A stretch of 64,000 bases of DNA, taken from contig CM071571.1 of assembly GCA_036426205.1 (NCBI GenBank), positions 114,251,306 through 114,315,305 on the forward strand, in the 5' to 3' direction. Both the position numbers and the translations under genes were made by a program. Each line of letters opens with the position of its first letter. Position 1 is the stretch's first letter. A model generated the notes under the pieces. The model searched no databases, had not been told where the DNA came from, and saw only the letters and a list, made by a program, of their open reading frames with translations. Positions 1 to 10,309 of this stretch are shown here, in pieces. Source of the stretch: Ascaphus truei (lineage: Eukaryota > Chordata > Amphibia > Anura > Ascaphidae).

Positions 1-290
1 GTCAGAGAGCGTTATGAGTGGAAGACAGCCTTTAATACCCGTGACGGCCACTACAAATATCTAGTCATGCCATTCGGCTTATGCAACGCACTGGCCATAT
101 TTAAAAACTTCATCAACAAGATTTTCCAAACTTCATCAACAAGATTTTCCGGGATCTACTTGACAAATATTTTGTGGTATATCTGGATGAAATCTTTATT
201 TTTTCCAGTTCTTTGTCTGAACATCGGGTACAGGCTAGACTGGTCCTCCAAAGACTTATAATGTTGCTCGTCTCTGAATAGGAAGATGGC
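1..290 (+). pseudogene. Ty3/gypsy reverse transcriptase, N-terminal fragment (chromodomain gypsy copy)
   Basis: The translation from base 2 has the gypsy RT signature: a [19 protein letters not shown] stretch, followed in a shifted frame by a YLDEIFIFS stretch at the catalytic YxDD region, where the second Asp is replaced by Glu. A 23-bp tandem duplication (105-127 and 128-150) sits between these two parts and causes the shift. The element is cut by the window edge on the left. Pol resumes after about 2,050 on the same strand, so 290-2,045 interrupts it. This is a dead retrotransposon copy. Family call is firm; the exact break near 290 is not. Confidence 0.85.
105..150 (+). repeat. 23-bp tandem duplication inside RT
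   Basis: The 23 bases beginning aaacttcatc are present twice in direct succession with no difference. In a coding copy this would shift the frame, and the RT motif does change frame across it. Confidence 0.9.
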
Positions 291-788
291 CAGCGGGGCT
301 GAGGTAGATGTATAAGATCAGTGACCAGAGCCAGGGGACAGAGTCCTGTTAGAGTAGAAGGGATCCAGGGAGAGGTCAAGGCAGGCAGAAAAGGTGCAAG
401 TCCGGGTACAGGCTGGGGTAAAGGCAGGCGGCATAGAAGTGGTGGTCAGGGTAACAGGCTGAGGTCGGCAACAGGAAATCCAAAAGAACAGGGAGGGGTC
501 AGGAATAAGAACACAAAGGGGCCAGCCACACAAGGAAATTCATACAATGCTCAGGCCGAGGCTTGGAGACACAGACTGCTATTTCAAGCACTGAAACAGG
601 TGCAGCCAATTCTGGAAGAAGCTTGTCAGGAACCAATTAATAAAGGAATGTGAAACCCTAACTCAAGCGCTAAACCTATTATTGTGTGAATTACACGTGA
701 ACAAAACAAATACCAACTGTGATTAACAAGAGGTTAAAGCTGCCAAAGGTTTCCCACAAAGCAAATATCTCAATTTGCATACATGACC
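291..788. other. Purine-rich GGTCAGG-type segment, no gene
   Basis: This stretch is rich in short variants of ggtcaggg, ggcagg and ggtaaaggcagg and carries an open frame at 321-653 with no recognisable domain. Its biased composition explains the open frame. It may be untranslated or LTR-proximal sequence of another gypsy element inserted in the RT, but I see no LTR ends or target duplication. Confidence 0.4.
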
Positions 789-2041
789 AAGAAAATATAC
801 GGAGGATACCTGGCGCTTAAAAGAGTCACTGTGTCCTTTTGAAAACAGTCCGTTCTTTAAATAGTGTCTCAAAGTCCAAAACTTGAAGTGGATTGCTGTA
901 GTTTTTCTTCACTGCTGCAGCTCTTCAACACATCTGAAACTGATAGAAGGGTACACCATTGCGCAGTACTACTGATGTTAGATGTTAACCCCTTACTGAC
1001 ACCTTCCCCAGTGTGGACTGAATACACTTACAGGAGTGTTTCTTTCAGGATACAGTGGAGACAATCTGTGCTTTATTCCCTTTCCGTTCTTTTGCACCAC
1101 GAATCCCCTGGGTGCTTCCTCTGTCTCTTGGGATTTCGTGGTTCTCAGGATCACCCGAACTCCACGAGCCCCCAGACAAGGAATGAACAATTGCAAACAG
1201 AGGGGGTCACAAATTTATTTAAAAAACGGCTTCAACAAGCCTAAAATTGGCTGGTAAGCCTGCACTAAAAACAATGAATGACTTACTTACATGTACTCAC
1301 ATGAATACATGTATAACAACACTTCATAAGGATGCCGTCCGCAGCTTGTGCCTCCTGTGTTTGCTCCGGATGAGAAGGGCTCTCTCACTGCACAAACTCC
1401 TCCGGTTGGTTATAATAGAGTCTCTCCCCCCACCTGGCTGCGTTCCGGTTTGCAACCAAGGGTTCTGGCAGACTCCTCACCTCTCAAACACAGATACTGC
1501 ACTGCACCGCTCTCACGGGATCCTAACTCCTCCCACCCTAACGCGTTTCGTGACGTAGGCACGCCACTTTCTCAAAGGAATGAGGAGTTACAGCTGATCT
1601 GTCTTTAAATACCCTCTAGAGCTGATTGGCTATACAAGTGATGAGCTAATATGCAACACATGCTAGTATATACTAGTCCGCTATTAACCAATGTGTATCT
1701 AAGGGAATTGACACCTTGGGATTCAAATACATCATAATGGGCAGACTTATAACTAAACATTGTAAAGCATAATTGTCCATATAATCCTTTTAATAAAATC
1801 TATACTTACTAAAACGGACCAACCCTGTATAAATGGGGCCAAGGGCATTACTGCAAAATAAAATGAAAAAGGGCATAGAATCTGTTTATTCTTTTAGAAA
1901 TGAAGCCAGATCGAATTCTATGTTTAAACTACAGCAATCCACTTCAAGTTTTGGACTTTGAGACACTATTTAAAGAACGGACTGTTTTCAAAAGGACACA
2001 GTGACTCTTTTAAGCGCCAGGTATCCTCCGTATATTTTCTT
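789..2041 (-). mobile_element. 1.25-kb inverted-repeat element with internal hammerhead motif
   Basis: Bases 789-904 are the exact reverse complement of 1926-2041 (116 of 116 by eye). The interior of about 1 kb has no recognisable coding domain and carries a hammerhead-ribozyme motif on the minus strand at 1524-1590. Long arms plus a hammerhead resemble the element at 60210-62434, and hammerheads are known in Penelope-like element terminal repeats, so a non-autonomous Penelope derivative with inverted terminal repeats is the best reading. A target duplication is not clear; accaaga occurs at 786-792 and again at 2050-2056 and may be one. Identical arms suggest a recent insertion, gene conversion between arms, or foldback. 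Confidence 0.6.
1524..1590 (-). ncRNA. Hammerhead ribozyme motif, type I, with two-part helix I
   Basis: Read on the minus strand. Helix I outer part is 9 bp (1582-1590 with 1524-1532), then a 2x3 internal loop, then 4 bp (1576-1579 with 1536-1539, one G-U). The core box at 1575-1569 reads UUGAGAA, followed by one extra A (1568). Helix II is 7 bp (1561-1567 with 1550-1556, one G-U) with a GCCU loop. GAAA is at 1549-1546. Helix III is 2 bp with a GC loop (ACGCGU), and the predicted cleavage lies after U1540. Against the consensus CUGANGA, C3 and G8 are replaced by U3 and A8, which keeps a base pair at these positions. An extra residue after A9 is tolerated in at least one viroid hammerhead. 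Confidence 0.78.
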
Positions 2042-2044
2042 TGT

Positions 2045-2880
2045 CAGGAACCAAGATGTCCACAACAGCCAACTAAGGGCATGCTCCAGCAAAAACCTTA
2101 CAAGACTTCAGGACCACTCCCTATTTGCCAAGCTCAAGAAATGCCAGTTCGAACAGAAGAAGATTTCCTTCCTTGGGTATTTCATCTCTTCCCTTGTGTT
2201 TGAGATGCATCATGCAAAAAGTATCAGCAGTGCTGGATTGGCCTTTACCGAGAGGCCTCAAACCAAATCCACAATTTATTGGGCAAACTACTACCGATTT
2301 TTTATCAGGAACTTCTCCAAGATGGTTGCACCCATTACGGCTCTTACTAAGAAAGAGGTGAACCTTGGGATATGGCCCTATGGGGCTATTCTACTTTTGA
2401 AAAGCTCAAGTCTGCCTTTTCCGTCCACTCCTGTGCTGATCCATCCAGATTCTACGAAACCCGTCGTGCTTGAAGTGGACGCATCTGATCTAGCAGTCAA
2501 AAGCCGTTCTTTCCCAAAGGAAGGAATTTCATGGGAAACTCCACACTAATCCTTACAGATCACAAGAACCTTGAATATTTTGAAGGAGCAAAACAAAACT
2601 TGGGAGGCATCAGGCGAGGTGGACTCTCTTCTTCACTTAGTTCAACTTTGTGCTCCTATCGTCTAGGATTCAAGAACGTCAAAGCAGAGGTGCTATCCAG
2701 GCAGTTCTCCCCAGACGACACCAAGGAGATAGAGCAGGGGCCCATCATTCCATCTTCTCAGATAATTTCTGCAGTTTCTTCTTTCCTCCAGCAAATAGAT
2801 CTCACAGGCCCAGCAGAAGATCCCAGGTCAACATCCACTTGTTCGTCCAAACAATTTGTTCCCCCCAATTTTGAAGTGAG
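2045..2880 (+). pseudogene. Ty3/gypsy RT C-terminal part and RNase H (same copy as 1-290)
   Basis: The frame at 2001-2549 reads HSLFAKLKKCQFEQKKISFLG, the end of gypsy RT, then a WANYYRFFIRNFSKMVAPIT stretch (the tether region, usually NYYRRFI) and VLEVDASDLA, the first Asp block of RNase H. The next frame (2531-2989) has LILTDHKNLEYFEGAK, the RNase H block with the later Asp, and a degraded form of the VNADALSR-like end. Several frameshifts and deletions separate these blocks, and part of RNase H is missing. No intact product is possible. Confidence 0.85.
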
Positions 2881-4150
2881 GAGTTGCAATGGGGTCATAA
2901 TTCCAAGACAGTTGGCCATCCAGGAGTTAGGAAGACATTTGATTTCCTTGAATCGATCTTTTGGTTGCCAGAGATCCGCAAAGACATGAAGGAGTTTTTG
3001 GTAGCCTGCATTATATGCGGCCAGAAAAAAGTGCAGAGGACATTACCGTGTGGATTTCTCCAGCCCTGGCCAGTTCCCACCCACCCGTGGACCCGCCTTT
3101 TCATGGATTTTATTGTGAAGCTGCCTCCCACCAGGTCCATGACTGCCATTCTGGTAGTGGTCGATTGATTCACATGACAGACCCATTTTGTTCCTCTCAG
3201 GACGCTACCCACGGCTTCTGAACTATCGGAGATCTTTATTAAGGAGATATTCCACCTCCATGGAGTCCAGACGGATATAGTCTCAGACAGTGGATCCCAA
3301 TTCATCCCCTATTTTGGAAAGCCTTCTTCCAAAGAATGGGTATCTCCCTTCATTTATCTTCTTCCTACCATACCCAGTCCAATGGTCTCACGGAAATGGC
3401 CAACCAGTCCTTACAACAATTCCTCTGCTGCTTTGTTTCTGAGCTACAGGACGACTGGGTTGATATAGTTCCGTGGGCAGAGTTTTACTGCAAATCCATG
3501 AAGAACGATTTAACACTGGAATCACCGTTCTTTTGTGCCTACGAGTGCCAAACTGCTGCCCTTCCTCCTTCAAGTCCCCTCTCTGGAGTTCCTGCAGTGG
3601 ATGACAAAATCAAGAATTCCAATTGCTCTGGAAGAAAATCCAGACCAATCTGATCAAAGCCACCCAAAAGAAAAAAACCCAGGCAGATAAACATCGACAA
3701 CTAATGCCCTCGTTTCAAGAGCAAGATCAAGTTTGGCTGGTTACAAAAAATATCCGCTTGAACCTGCCTTCCTCCAAACTCGGGCCCAAGTTAATTGGAC
3801 CTTAGAAAATCCTGAAAAAGGTCAACCCGGTGGCATTCAAACTGGAACTTCCGGATAAACTTAAGAATACCCCCAGTATTCCATGTCTCCCTCCTCAAGC
3901 CCTTCGTCCAGAACTCCTTCTTTCCTCCTAACTTCCTTCCACCTAGACCGTTCTTGGTGGATGGTCAGAAGGAATTTGAAGTAAGCCAAATACTTGATTA
4001 CCATAGATCCTATGGCGGGCTACAGTACTTGGTCCATTGGAAGGTTTATGGGCCTGAGTAAAATTCATGGATCAAATCCAGGGATGTCCATGCTCCCAAC
4101 TTAGTCCGGGCATTTCATCATAAATTCTCTGCCACACAGGCTTAGTTAGC
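2881..4150 (+). pseudogene. Ty3/gypsy integrase and C-terminal chromodomain
   Basis: From 2884 the zinc-binding region (GHPGVRKTFDFLESIFWLP, then CIICGQKK) leads into the core, where the first Asp lies in LFMDFIVKLP (about 3,105), the second in a DIVSDSGSQF-type block (about 3,280) and the Glu in SNGLTEMANQSL (about 3,395). After a GPY/F-like region (3,700-3,900) a chromodomain appears at about 3,970-4,110 (FEVSQILDYHRSYGG, then LQYLVHWKVYGPE, then a stop codon before the conserved NSW). This places the copy among chromoviral gypsy elements. Frameshifts and stops show it is dead. A purine tract (gaagggggta) and an LTR start follow directly. Confidence 0.85.
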
Positions 4151-4179
4151 CTTGAGGTCTCTCCTCTAGAAGGGGGTAC

Positions 4180-4425
4180 TGTAAGGATTCGGCTCGATCC
4201 GAGCTGGGTTTTGCTGCGGTTCAGGTTTTCCAAGTCACCTGCCCTTTCTGCTCACTAGGAATACAACCTGAGAGCAGGAGAGAATCATATAACCAAAAGA
4301 CTGCTCGCCATATATAATCTGTAACAACATCTTGCCTGTAACTAACTGACATTTGGGATTGAAAAATACCTCAAGCATAAATATTGGAACTACAAGAAAC
4401 CTGTGTCGGAATCTGTATTTTCACA
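4180..4425 (+). mobile_element. Probable 3' LTR of the chromodomain gypsy copy
   Basis: The sequence starts TGTAAGGATTCGG directly after the purine tract agaagggggtac, as expected for a 3' LTR. The first bases match the start of the solo LTR at 7870 (TGTGAGGATTCGG). The end is placed at ttttcaca near 4,425 because it matches the CACA end of that solo LTR. The right limit is uncertain, and the piece is shorter than the 679-bp solo LTR. Confidence 0.6.
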
Positions 4426-5689
4426 CAAGGATCTAATGGTATTTTCAGTGCTTTACGAACCAGGAGAGATACAGAGATGAGACATGACAGAGAGATAGAT
4501 ATGTCACTAGACACAGAGTCTCAATTTCTATCCACAGATACCACTAGTAACAGTAACTAGTAACCAACTGGCACTCTAATAGGTGCTAGTGTTAAAGAAT
4601 TGTAGGCACTCACAGGGTATTTTTCTCACCAGAATTTATTGTGCATAATTAGTTGCTGAAATTTGGTAATTTTTTGCAAATACTGACGACTACACAAACA
4701 TTTTGAGATTGTTACAAAAATTGTAAGTTTTGCAAACTTATGCTAAATGACAGTGGTATGATTCTGGCTACCGATTTTTTTTTTATTCAGTATAATTTCT
4801 TGAAAGACATCGAAAGTTTTATTCATATTAATTAAGTTAATTTGTAAGGTTTATTTTTCGTACAAAAAAAATGCATGCTTCACCCTTAGTAGCTCTTTTT
4901 GCATTTCAAACAATAAATACTTTTTAAAAAATGTATCAAGATTAATAAACATTTTATGAAAATGTATGTCCAGAGTAGGAGAGTGCCACAAGATAATACA
5001 TTTAGTGTTACTATTTTACAATGGGGATACACACCACCAATTATATCAATTAACGGATAAAGACATTGACAAAGAAACATTGCAGTCAGACAAATTCCTA
5101 GATTTGTCTAAAACTTTTACATTGAGGATGATACAGATATGGCCAGACACTATTTTCTGATCCACAATTGCTTTCTATGCCATTATTGTGCGTGATTGCA
5201 GCCCCAGAAAACAGCAAGTATTAACACTGCAGGGTCACTGCTTCTGAATGGGACCCTGAAGGAGATAAGTGCAGAGGTATAACCAGGGAGACGTAGGTGA
5301 GGGAAAATAACATTGGATTTTATTTATTCCATGACTTTAAAAATTACAGCTTTTTGTCAACATGCAAAATAAATAAAACAGACCTAGATCTTGCTATGGA
5401 CTAATTCACACTTCCCTGTCCCTATCTGCAGGGATGGGAGGCTCAGGGTCTGCTATGCTCTGGAAGAGGGTGTGGTTCACTGAGATCTCTCTCTGGCAGA
5501 ACAGTCCTTCTGGGCTAGAGAGAGATGTTCCTTGTGGTCATACTGGCAGCAATCCTTCTGCGCTAGAGGACCCTGTGCAGTACACCTTTAAACCTGATTG
5601 ATTAGCCAGGTGGAGACTGGTTAATTGACTCTAGCTACAATTAACCAGCTCCTTTTTGGACTCACCAGCTACAGACAAACTTTAGGCTA
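4426..5689. other. Non-coding, AT-rich; repeat fragment at 5340-5690
   Basis: No coding signature is visible in either strand for 4,426-5,340. Bases 5,340-5,690 hold a repeat whose end (gattgattagccagg, ggttaattgactctagct, aaccagctcc) resembles a piece near 38,670-38,730, so both are copies of one dispersed repeat. I cannot name the family. Confidence 0.5.
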
Positions 5690-6200
5690 AGGCCCCGCTC
5701 CCTCAGTCAGCACGCCTGCACTGCAGACAGGTGGGGCGCTGACAGACACAGACCGCGATATGCGGTCTGTAGGGAGTGGGCGCCGGAGCGGGAGGTGGGC
5801 GGGAGTGGGAGGGGGGGCGTGGCTTGAGCGGAGGGACCCGCTACTCCCCCCCCTCCCTCCACGGGCTCGGGCTGCAGGAGGGAGCTGCTGCTGGAAGGTA
5901 AGCAACAGCAAAACACACACACACACACACCCTACCTTGCTTCCTGACAGCTCCCGCTCCCGCCCCCGCCGTTGATTGGCTCATGAGCGCACCACGTGAC
6001 GCATCACCGCTTGGGATCACAATTTTCTTGCATCCCCTGGTGGCTGACGCTTCACAGTGCATAGTGAGCCAACAGCGAGGGGGGACTGGGACCGGCTCGG
6101 GAGGATTCCCTTGCTGGTGGGGAACGCTCACGCGGCCGCCCGTGCAGCCGGGCGCAGCTGGTCCCAGCCCTTAGGTGTGCTGTATAGTAACGGCGACGTC
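5690..6200. other. CpG-rich segment with a short palindrome and a CA tract
   Basis: This stretch is much richer in G, C and CpG than its neighbours. It includes a 9-bp hairpin (5748-5756 with 5762-5770) and a CA repeat near 5,912-5,930. Open frames are present on both strands, as expected from the composition; none has a recognisable domain. It could be a CpG island or the interior of a GC-rich MITE, but I could not find matching ends. Confidence 0.45.
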
Positions 6201-6540
6201 TTCGCGACCGTTGACATCACACATCGCCATACTGTATAGCGATATTTGCACTGAGGTGCAGGAGACCTCGGGAGGGCGACATGGGGCCACCAGCAACGGA
6301 CTTCAAGTATGTCACCATAAGTATAAGCGCAGCCTTAGTAGCAGTCTCCATAAGTGCCATGTCTCCGAGAGCAGCTCAGAAGGTAAGAAGCAGTCTCCAT
6401 GTGTGTCAAAGAACCTAGAATGCGTAAAATGCATCAGAGTATCGTTTGCCTACCAATCGCTCAAAACGAGAGCGTTCCCATAGTGAAAAAAATAACTAAT
6501 TAATTGGATCATAAAAAGCATACACAGGCAGGAGGCCCAC

Positions 6541-6576
6541 ACCTACGCGTTTCAAGCCTAAGCTCTTTATCAAGGT
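6541..6576 (-). ncRNA. Hammerhead ribozyme motif (weaker helix I and II)
   Basis: On the minus strand: helix I is only 3 bp (6574-6576 with 6541-6543), the core is UUGAUAA (6573-6567) plus an extra A, helix II is 4 bp (GAGC with GCUU) around UUAG, then GAAA, the 2-bp helix III with a GC loop (ACGCGU), and A6544 at the cleavage position. It matches the motif at 14957-14997 in plan. The sequence below 6,540 and above 6,600 looks like the non-coding ends of a Penelope-type element, but no RT is present. Confidence 0.55.
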
Positions 6577-6934
6577 CAATAATGAGTGTACTTACCAGAG
6601 TGTATTTATGTATACTGTGAGCGCCACCATCTCCAATCCCCTCTCCGTCCTGGAGCGTAAAAATAATGCGGGAACTGTGACGTCAGCGCATCACAGTAAC
6701 AATGAAAACGTTATTAACACGTTTAGCAGCAACACTATCACGCCGATATTAAACTTAAAAGGTTAAAAACAGTATAAAATTATACAACATAATGAATAAA
6801 ATAATATCCATAATGCATATATATCAACATAACCATAAACAGTACACAGATGACTAACCCATATCATCCACTGCTATACAGCGATGATGAGGAAGTAACC
6901 ATTCTTCCAACTGGAAGAAGAATAAGATCCTTAC
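6577..6934. other. Probable Penelope-type non-coding end
   Basis: AT-rich sequence with gtgacgtcagc, a gttaaaaacagtataaaa stretch and no coding signature. A similar order (hammerhead, GC-rich gtgacg block, then ggttaaaaaca) is seen at 15,000-15,450 in the Penelope copy. This is inference by resemblance. Confidence 0.4.
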
Positions 6935-7869
6935 TTATAATATTTGGGGTCGGGCTTCTTTACTACCCGCCCATAAAGTAAGTTGGTCCAGATATAGTAC
7001 ACTGTCGAAGCCTAACTTCCACCTGGTCTCTATAGATACCGGTACCCCTAGCCATTCTTCCATGATGGAGCATATTTTAGACTCATTAATAAATCTCTGC
7101 TCAGAGGTGTTAGCTTTTAGATTTTCCAAAACAGCCTGCTTGAGCCAATCATGACAGTCGTTTACTATTTCATCCATGTTCGGCTCGGATACATATGGAA
7201 AAGTATAACCATGAGACTGACGGTATCGATGTAAGATGGCCCTGTCAGCTCTACTGAACTTTAAAATGTTATGGTCAGCTCCTTGACCAGGCAGTACACA
7301 AAATTTTGCCTCCTGATAGAATATGTAGGGTACCATAGGTACTCTTACCCCTAATTAATCTTGCCCATCCCCTTAAGAAGGGAATCAACTATTTCTTCAG
7401 GGGACAGCTGACCTTTCTCCCTCCAGTGATCCACAATAGGACAATCCACCATCAGTAGCCAGGTTCTATTTAAACTGGTGGCGTAGCCCTGGAACTTTGG
7501 GTCCCACCACTTAAGGGGTTCCCCGGACTGTTGTTCTACGTGTGGACTACTGGACCTTGTGTCCTTCTGGGAAGACACACCAGAATTAGATGACTGTTGG
7601 GATAATGATGGTTCCCTAAATGACCGGAATGACCCCGGGGACTTAGCTACCAGTATCCGGCTTGCATAGGGTATTTCTCCCTGAAAGTCATCATCTGACC
7701 ACCCATCTCTTCCACCAAAGTCTCAGTCCCTTAAATCTGTTGACAGGCCAGGGGAAAGATTATTACTGGCGAATTTGGTCAATACAAAGGTGGATGCCAC
7801 AGGGGCAGAGGGTCGAGGCCTAGAATGGTCCCGGACATAGCGCACTTGGTTAGGCTTACCCTTACTCCC
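6935..7869 (-). pseudogene. Unrecognised decayed ORF, downstream half
   Basis: Minus-strand frames at 7995-7723, 7578-7351 and 7336-6935 read as pieces of one protein. Visible stretches include LKWWDPKFQGYATSLNRTW, then SPEEIVDSLLKGMGK, then a charged region with SRADRAILHRYRQSHGYTFP and a C-terminus KLGFDSVLYLDQLTLWAG. The composition looks protein-like (many W, D, E, R) and not like simple repeat. Frames change at about 7,722 and between 7,351 and 7,336. I do not recognise the family. A Gag-like or ORF1-like product of a retroelement is possible. The solo LTR at 7870-8548 separates it from its upstream half. Confidence 0.5.
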
Positions 7870-8548
7870 TGTGAGGATTCGGGGGTCACAGCAGTTGCAG
7901 AGTGACCCCACCTTACCTCCTACAGCCCCTGCGGCTGTGGGACGTCCTCGTCGCCGGTCCCACCCGGTCCCCGTGGTTCTGGGCTTCCCCGTCATCCCCG
8001 ATGGGCCACCGCACTCAGGCGGCTGCCATTTGTCCTGGGCGCGACATTACAGAGCGTGCGCCAGGCGAAGTTAATTTATTCAATGCTCTGGCAGTGAAAC
8101 CACGCCCCCAACACACACGCAGGCTACTACTCTTTGCCAAAGCTGCTCACCTGTGTGCCTATCATAGGAACCAATCCAGGACAGCTCCTCGTGCTCCTCC
8201 AGGCCTGCCTCCACTCCCTATTGGTCAGCCGCACTATATAGTACCTGTCTTACCACTCTCACATTGCTTGACATAGTCTCCACTTGTGGATGTCTACTCT
8301 GGTTTCCTTTCTCTTTGCTACTCAGGTTACGATACGGCTTAGCGGACTATTCTCTCTGGCTCTCGACTCCCGGCTCCCTCCTGACTATGCTGCTTCACAC
8401 GTCCTTCAATATCAGCTCGCATCTCGACCTTTCGGACCTCTCCACTCCCTGACCTTGGCAATGGCAATTACTACATCTCTTCTATAACCAGTACCGGCAA
8501 GTATTGCTATAGCTAAATCCACCTGGCCTGCAACACCAAAATACCACA
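7870..8548 (+). mobile_element. Solo gypsy LTR
   Basis: The segment starts TGTGAGGATTCGGGGG and ends ACCACA. It is flanked by ctccc (7865-7869) and ctcca (8549-8553), a near-perfect 5-bp target duplication. Its first bases match the 3' LTR of the chromodomain gypsy at 4180, so it is the same lineage. A TATA-like ctatatag occurs near 8,233. No internal retroelement sequence adjoins it, so it is a solo LTR left by recombination. It lies in a decayed minus-strand ORF whose two halves flank it. Confidence 0.7.
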
Positions 8549-10029
8549 CTCCAGACACGCTCCTTCTGCTGCAGGTGCGTGTACACATATGTCCAACCTC
8601 AGTACAAGGGACGGGTCTGGTCTGTGGGCAGCACCGGCGTAACACTCCCAGATGATGGTGTCGAGCTGGATGCAGGGGCTGGTGACGTGGCATGGGTAAC
8701 TGGGGTCCGTGAGCTGGGCCTATCACCGTCAAGTATCAAGCTTAGGTCGGCGTCGGCCATGACCCCTAGGGGATGGTACGGGGGCAGGGGTATAGGATCC
8801 ACGGGTCTGACGACCTCTTCTTTGGAGCGGGGCCTGCGGTAGGGCAGGGGCAGGGGAGTACTGTCCAGCACTCACTCCAGGAAGTCCCGACTCGGTCTCT
8901 ACAGCCCCCATCTTGATGACGTCATCAGATGGGGCCATTCTCGCGAGGCCTCCAAGCTGGCACAAGTACAGTGGTGATGATGACGTCACATCCGGGTGGG
9001 CTGGAAGTGCATCATCCCGCAGCACACCAAACAAGAGCTCCGCCTGGCTCCTCATCTGGTAAGGCCACAGCAGTCTCCTGTTGGATGTAAAAAGTATGAG
9101 CCTCATCCAGCTGAAGGTAGGAGATGTCATCCTGTTCCACAGGCTCCTCGGCGGGCAGGTCTTTAGCAGTGCCGACGTCTTCCTCAGATGTGGGACTCCT
9201 CTTCCTCAGATGTGGGACTCCTCCGGGGCTCCGGCAACACTACAGCCTTCAGGACTGACGTCGCAGGATCTGGACTCTGCCGCAGGACACATGTATGTGA
9301 AGGTCTTCCTCTTGCAGGTATCTGACAGCTTGCTTCTACATAAGAAGAGGAGGGTGAGGACACCTCCTCCTGGCCGCGATATCGGTGCGCATCACACCTC
9401 CTGACAGGATTTGACATGGAGCAAGCCTGCTCCGGCGGTACAAGGGGAAGCAGACTCAACACCCCTGGGGCAGTCGACTCACCCTGCATGTGCACCAACA
9501 CCGGTTCTGGTCCTGAAACCGTCGGGACCTGGACCACGGGAGTCACCTCAGCCACAGGAATGTTGGGGCATGGTTGAGCAGGTAACGGGGCACACTGTGG
9601 CCCGTCAAGGTATAAGTTGGCACAGGCCGCATCCCATGACTGTTGAGCAGGGTCGTAGGCTGGAAGGGACACAGGTGTAGGATAGACCGCAGGGGCCACA
9701 CTGTATGGCATGGATGCCCGGTCTATCGGCTGGAACACAGCTGAAGGTGGTACAGGGCTGGCAGGCCGCATTTACAGGGCCCAGCAGTGCTGGCACCACT
9801 CGGTAGGGCTGGTGTCACCCCCTGGAAGCCGGCAATTGGGGAACACACACCACAAGTGGTGTTGCCCATAGATGGTGAATACCAGGTAGCCTCCTGGCAG
9901 ATAATAATGTGTCAGCTCTAGCTCCAACATTTGTTGAGATGAGATAGAAAAGTAGCTAAGCAAGGCAGATCTTCTCTCTCTCAGCTCCGTAGAACTAAAG
10001 TCCAGCAGGGTGTGGTGAACTCCTCCCAT
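8549..10029 (-). pseudogene. Unrecognised decayed ORF, upstream half with a Cys4 pattern and Pro-rich region
   Basis: Frames at 10029-9772, 9771-9184, 9130-8729 and 8871-8599 follow each other on the minus strand. The first has LPGGYLVFTIYGQHHLWC and a C-x4-C-x12-C-x2-C pattern that could bind zinc, ending at a stop one codon before the next frame starts in phase. The second is Pro/Val/Ala-rich, and the third has a DALPAHPDVTSSSPLYLCQ stretch. The order N-terminal putative zinc motif, Pro-rich linker, then the W/D/E-rich part at 6935-7869 suggests one protein of roughly 900 residues before decay. Family unknown. The start at 10029 is simply the first ATG and may be internal. Confidence 0.45.
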
Positions 10030-10309
10030 GGCAAAGGCAGAGTTCTTTATTGGTTATTGAGTGTGGCCCCTACCCTCGGTGGAACACAGAGTAGGGGCAG
10101 GGCAGACTAAGGAGTGACCTGACCCTGGCTAAGCCAGTAACAATGATGGGCGGTGTCAGCTTTTGCCGCTGAACGCATGCACCTGTTTTGCAAAACTTGT
10201 AGCTTGCTTTTACAAACCCATGCGATCCCATGGTTTCGTCGGGAACACCATCTTGTTTGCGCAGCACACGCAGTGGACTCCATTTTGGAGTACACAGCAA
10301 AGTCCATTG

